From Cephalotus follicularis (taxonomy: Eukaryota > Streptophyta > Magnoliopsida > Oxalidales > Cephalotaceae), in the NCBI GenBank assembly GCA_001972305.1, contig BDDD01000176.1, positions 434,001-498,000 of the forward strand: a stretch of DNA of 64,000 nucleotides. The letters run 5' to 3'. Positions 61,501 to 64,000 of the stretch are shown here, one piece after another. The translations under genes were made by a program, and so were the position numbers. The notes under the pieces were generated by a model that saw only the letters and a list, made by a program, of their open reading frames with translations, was not told the DNA's origin and searched no databases. Every line of letters starts with the position of its first letter. The first letter of the stretch is position 1.

Positions 61501-61875
61501 TCGGGTTATAATCAAATCCCCATGTATGGGTCCAACGAGAATAAGACATATTTCATTACTGACAGAGGCATGTATTGCTACAAAGTCATGCCCTTTGGTT
61601 TGAATAATGTTAGGGCGACCTACCAACGGTTAGTCAACAAAATCTTTTAACCTCAGATCGGGAGGAATATGGAGGTTTACATTGACGATATGCTCGTCAA
61701 GACACCAGCGAGGAGTCCCCACATTAAAGACTTGGAGGAAAGCTAGCCCTTAATTGGGAAGGCCTCTACAAGGTGAAAAGAGTGCTCCGGCCTGGAACCT
61801 TCAAACTCGAAACTCTATGGGGCAGGGAGATTCCTAGAGTTTGGAATGTCGAGCATCTGAGGAAATACTACCAGT
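58505..61875 (+). pseudogene. gag-pol of the gypsy element, decayed
   Basis: The ATG at 58505 opens MPPRKNNNNHSKADG, soon stopped by TAG. The gag core is at 58900-59850 (GAAQSWYSTLTEGSMTNFEQ, then FVVKFL). A CxxH...H...C knuckle, [20 protein letters not shown], is near 60136-60195. The protease motif near 60540-60590 reads ILVNSGSSADILYMH; the usual catalytic Asp in V-D-x-G-S-S is Asn here. Reverse transcriptase motifs follow: KWRMFIDFTDLNEACPKDHF (61371-61430), MPFGLNNVRATYQRL and VYIDDMLVK (61675-61701). Directly after, at about 61741, the frame continues with the integrase C-terminal end, GTFKLETLWGREIPRVWNVE then HLRKYYQ (61796-61875). RNase H and the DDE core are therefore deleted. At least eight in-frame stops are visible. 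Confidence 0.88.
58785..58984. repeat. 100-bp tandem duplication in gag
   Basis: Two adjacent copies with few differences each start GGCGAAACCC and contain GGGGCATGCTCCCCCCAAGG. The period, 100, is not a multiple of three and shifts the frame. Confidence 0.85.
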
Positions 61876-62151
61876 AATTATTGTAAGTTGTACAAATTCA
61901 AGATATCAATAAAGTTCAATTTTTGATTCGAAAATGTGTTAGTTCCAAGTTTGCAAGGGACCGGAGGCCCAATGTTCAGGTCCTTAAACCTCTGAACAGC
62001 CACCGATCAACTCCCTCAATCAAGAAACTTAAATACTAGCATACCCGACCATGCTCCCAAGGGAGCAATCAAAGCATGCCTTGAAATAGGACTCAAGCTC
62101 TCTGAGTCTTATGAAGACATAAAACTCCTGAGTAAAGAAAATACAGACCAA

Positions 62152-64000
62152 GTGGGGCTCAATTTCTGAAGCTGGCCCAAGCCCAATTGGCAGCCTGCAT
62201 TCCTTCGACAGTTTCAAGAGAGTTCCAGAGCCTTCTAATTGTGGATATATAAGGTGGATGGGGGGTCATGAAATATACTTTGGCTTTTTACATGCACTCT
62301 GGCGCTGGAAGAATCGAGAGAAGTGAAGAAAGTGTGAGTGGGGGGACCTGCTGATGGTAAAGAAGGAGAAAGAAATAGAGAGAAAGGAGCTCCCTGGAGC
62401 CAAAGAAGAAGAAGCAATGACAAGGAGCAATGGAGGAGGAAGCAGAGAAGGAAAGAGCTCTCCAATTCCAGGTAGGATCTATTTCCTACTCAGTGCTCTA
62501 CTTTTATGTGTGTTGTTTGTGATTGCTTTGTTAGTGTTAGTGAAATGTACGGAGAAAGAATGACAGTGATGAATTTAATGGTCCTCTGTTATAATGAGTA
62601 TGGGATTGAATAAATAATATATATATATGGATATATATTGAATGGTTGAGCTCTCCATTTACGGCACCTGGGTACTCTTTCAATGGCGTCTGAGCTCCCT
62701 CATTATAGGCATGTGTTTGTGCATGCCGAGATGGTGCCTAAGCACCAAGATGGTACCGAGCATCCCATCACCATAACATGTACGTCCTTTATACACTGGG
62801 CTTTATCTGGTAAATACCGAGGACGTAATACCAGACTCCCCACAGTAGCGCTCCCGAGCCCCTATGGTTGCGCACTTGAGCATGTAAGATGTTGAGAAGC
62901 TGTGGTGCCACTGTCATGCGTTCGGGATGACCCAGTGCCGAGATGCAGAGGACAGACAGACGCTTGTATTGAGCTTTCCCTTGTCCTCTGCATGTGTCCC
63001 TGTACATGCCTAAGATACCGAGAACGCCAAAGGAGAAATCTTCACTGTCCACAGCACACACACCCGAGGTATTAAGAGTGGCTTCAGACCTCAGAAATTG
63101 TCCAGGAACGGTGTGGTGCACCCTATCTCCCAAGCGCCTACGATGCAGAGCTTCCCGTGAAGGCTTCTTCTTCTGCATACAACGCCATTTCCAGTGCTTT
63201 CCACGCATGCGTCCTCTGAATGCGACGAAGGCCCCATCCATTACCCTTTTACCATACGCCGAGATGCCAGGGAGCCAACTAGGACCCACCTCTGTCATGA
63301 GTCCGAGGACAAGTGTCCGAGGATGCGCCTGTACCCAAGCGCAGGTACCAAGCATCCATGGCAGAGGAGCTCGGCTCTCCTCTGCAAGGGTGACAACCAG
63401 GGCCTTTCACTGGTAGCATGTGCCGAGGAAGCAAGGTGTCTGAGGAGCCCACCTGCCGAGAAGCCATGGAGCTGAGGTGCCCCTTCCATGGTGCCGAGGT
63501 GCTGAAATACAGAGCATCACCCCCAAGGTGACGAGCTCCATTTCCGCAGTGCTCTTATACCCGGATACCATCCCTGCGAAGCCAATAGCACGCATCAGAG
63601 GTGATGTAGATAGCCATTACCTAGCATGCGCCGAGGTGTTGCATGGCTGTCCCTAGGCCACATCGGGCAACATCCGAGCGTGAAACACAACTGAGCTCTC
63701 CTCTGATGCGAGTCTGTGCATGCTTTCCCTTGCACCAAGCTCGCTATAGTCTGTTCCTTGACAGGCTATGCGCTAAGCCAACCACCTTGCATGCGTCGTC
63801 CTCTGCACAGCACGAATCCGAGATCCCCATAGTAAATGACCGAGGCACCGGCACGAGAACACCAGAGGACACCAGAGCAGAGAACTCCAACGCCCTTTGC
63901 GCACGTCTTCTCCAACGCAACCACCCGATGACACATGTCGGGGACACACTAGTACCGTGCGCCGAGGAGCTGCGTGCCAGATGCCATTATCAGGCTTCCA
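62152..64000 (+). mobile_element. Truncated LTR of the 2.9-kb family, continuing past the window
   Basis: Homology to the solo LTR at 42821 starts near GCTCAATT/GCCCAAGCCC (62157-62185). It continues through TGGAAGAATCGAGAGA (62304-62319 against 43171-43186), a GTGGGG(G)GACCT block and a long region rich in CCGAGG, CCTCTGC and CATGCGTCC. The first 190 bp or so of that LTR are missing. Open frames here are short and repetitive, and none carries a domain. Confidence 0.7.

Larger units (their letters stand above)
57942..62151 (+). mobile_element. Ty3/gypsy (Tat-like) retrotransposon, truncated
   Basis: The 5' LTR (57942-58459), primer-binding site, gag, protease, reverse transcriptase and the last part of integrase lie in order. 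RNase H and the integrase core are missing, and there is no 3' LTR. The element breaks into LTR sequence of another family near 62152. Many stops show that it is long dead. Confidence 0.88.

Noticed and set aside
62789-63416. Overlapping open frames of 140-188 codons on both strands
   Set aside because: They lie in the motif-rich part of an LTR, show no domain, and are open on both strands because of GC-rich repeat composition.

Overview
This is a nuclear genome window from a flowering plant, most likely a core eudicot. The evidence is AT-rich intergenic DNA, multi-exon genes with GT-AG introns, five single-copy plant genes, and a dense nest of plant transposable elements (LTR retrotransposons, hAT, CACTA, LINE, SINE and foldback/MITE elements). 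I cannot name the species from sequence alone.

Left half, about 1-36.5 kb, is the gene-bearing part. In order: a DA2/GW2-type RING E3 ubiquitin ligase (+, 8 coding exons, 4283-8183); a complete non-autonomous LTR element whose body is a 2-kb minisatellite (10785-15008); a 5'-truncated LINE (16070-17525); an ICR/RIP-type ROP-interacting coiled-coil protein (+, 19834-22059); the splicing factor YJU2/CCDC94 (-, 8 exons, 23201-26440); a cytosolic tyrosyl-tRNA synthetase (-, 10 exons, 28588-32912); and a gibberellin 2-oxidase (-, 3 exons, 34871-36396). All five reading frames join cleanly across consensus splice sites and look functional. They are not an operon-like set; each has its own leader. 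DA2 (organ size), ICR (ROP polarity) and GA2ox (gibberellin inactivation) all affect growth, but nothing in the sequence links them.

Right half, about 37.9-64 kb, holds no convincing host gene. It is a transposon nest that can be resolved by target-site duplications: a 976-bp solo LTR (TSD ATTTA); a hAT-type element (8-bp TSD GTTTTCCC) that received a CACTA insertion; a 2.9-kb solo LTR (TSD AAACA); a 900-bp solo LTR (TSD CATTA); a 7.46-kb hAT element with a BED-finger transposase, itself invaded by an LTR element on the minus strand and by a 562-bp solo LTR (TSD AAATT); and a Ty3/gypsy element with decayed gag-pol that lacks RNase H and the integrase core and runs directly into a truncated LTR of the 2.9-kb family.

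The most unusual signals are (i) the LTR element whose coding region is replaced by about 25-bp tandem units, (ii) LTRs saturated with the motif CGTTGACG, which overlaps the W-box core and the TGACG bZIP core, (iii) a GC-AG intron in the DA2 gene that also carries a SINE, and (iv) CACTA ends built of GGCGAGG repeats. I see no tRNA, rRNA or CRISPR locus. I found no evidence for a wholly new multi-gene system.
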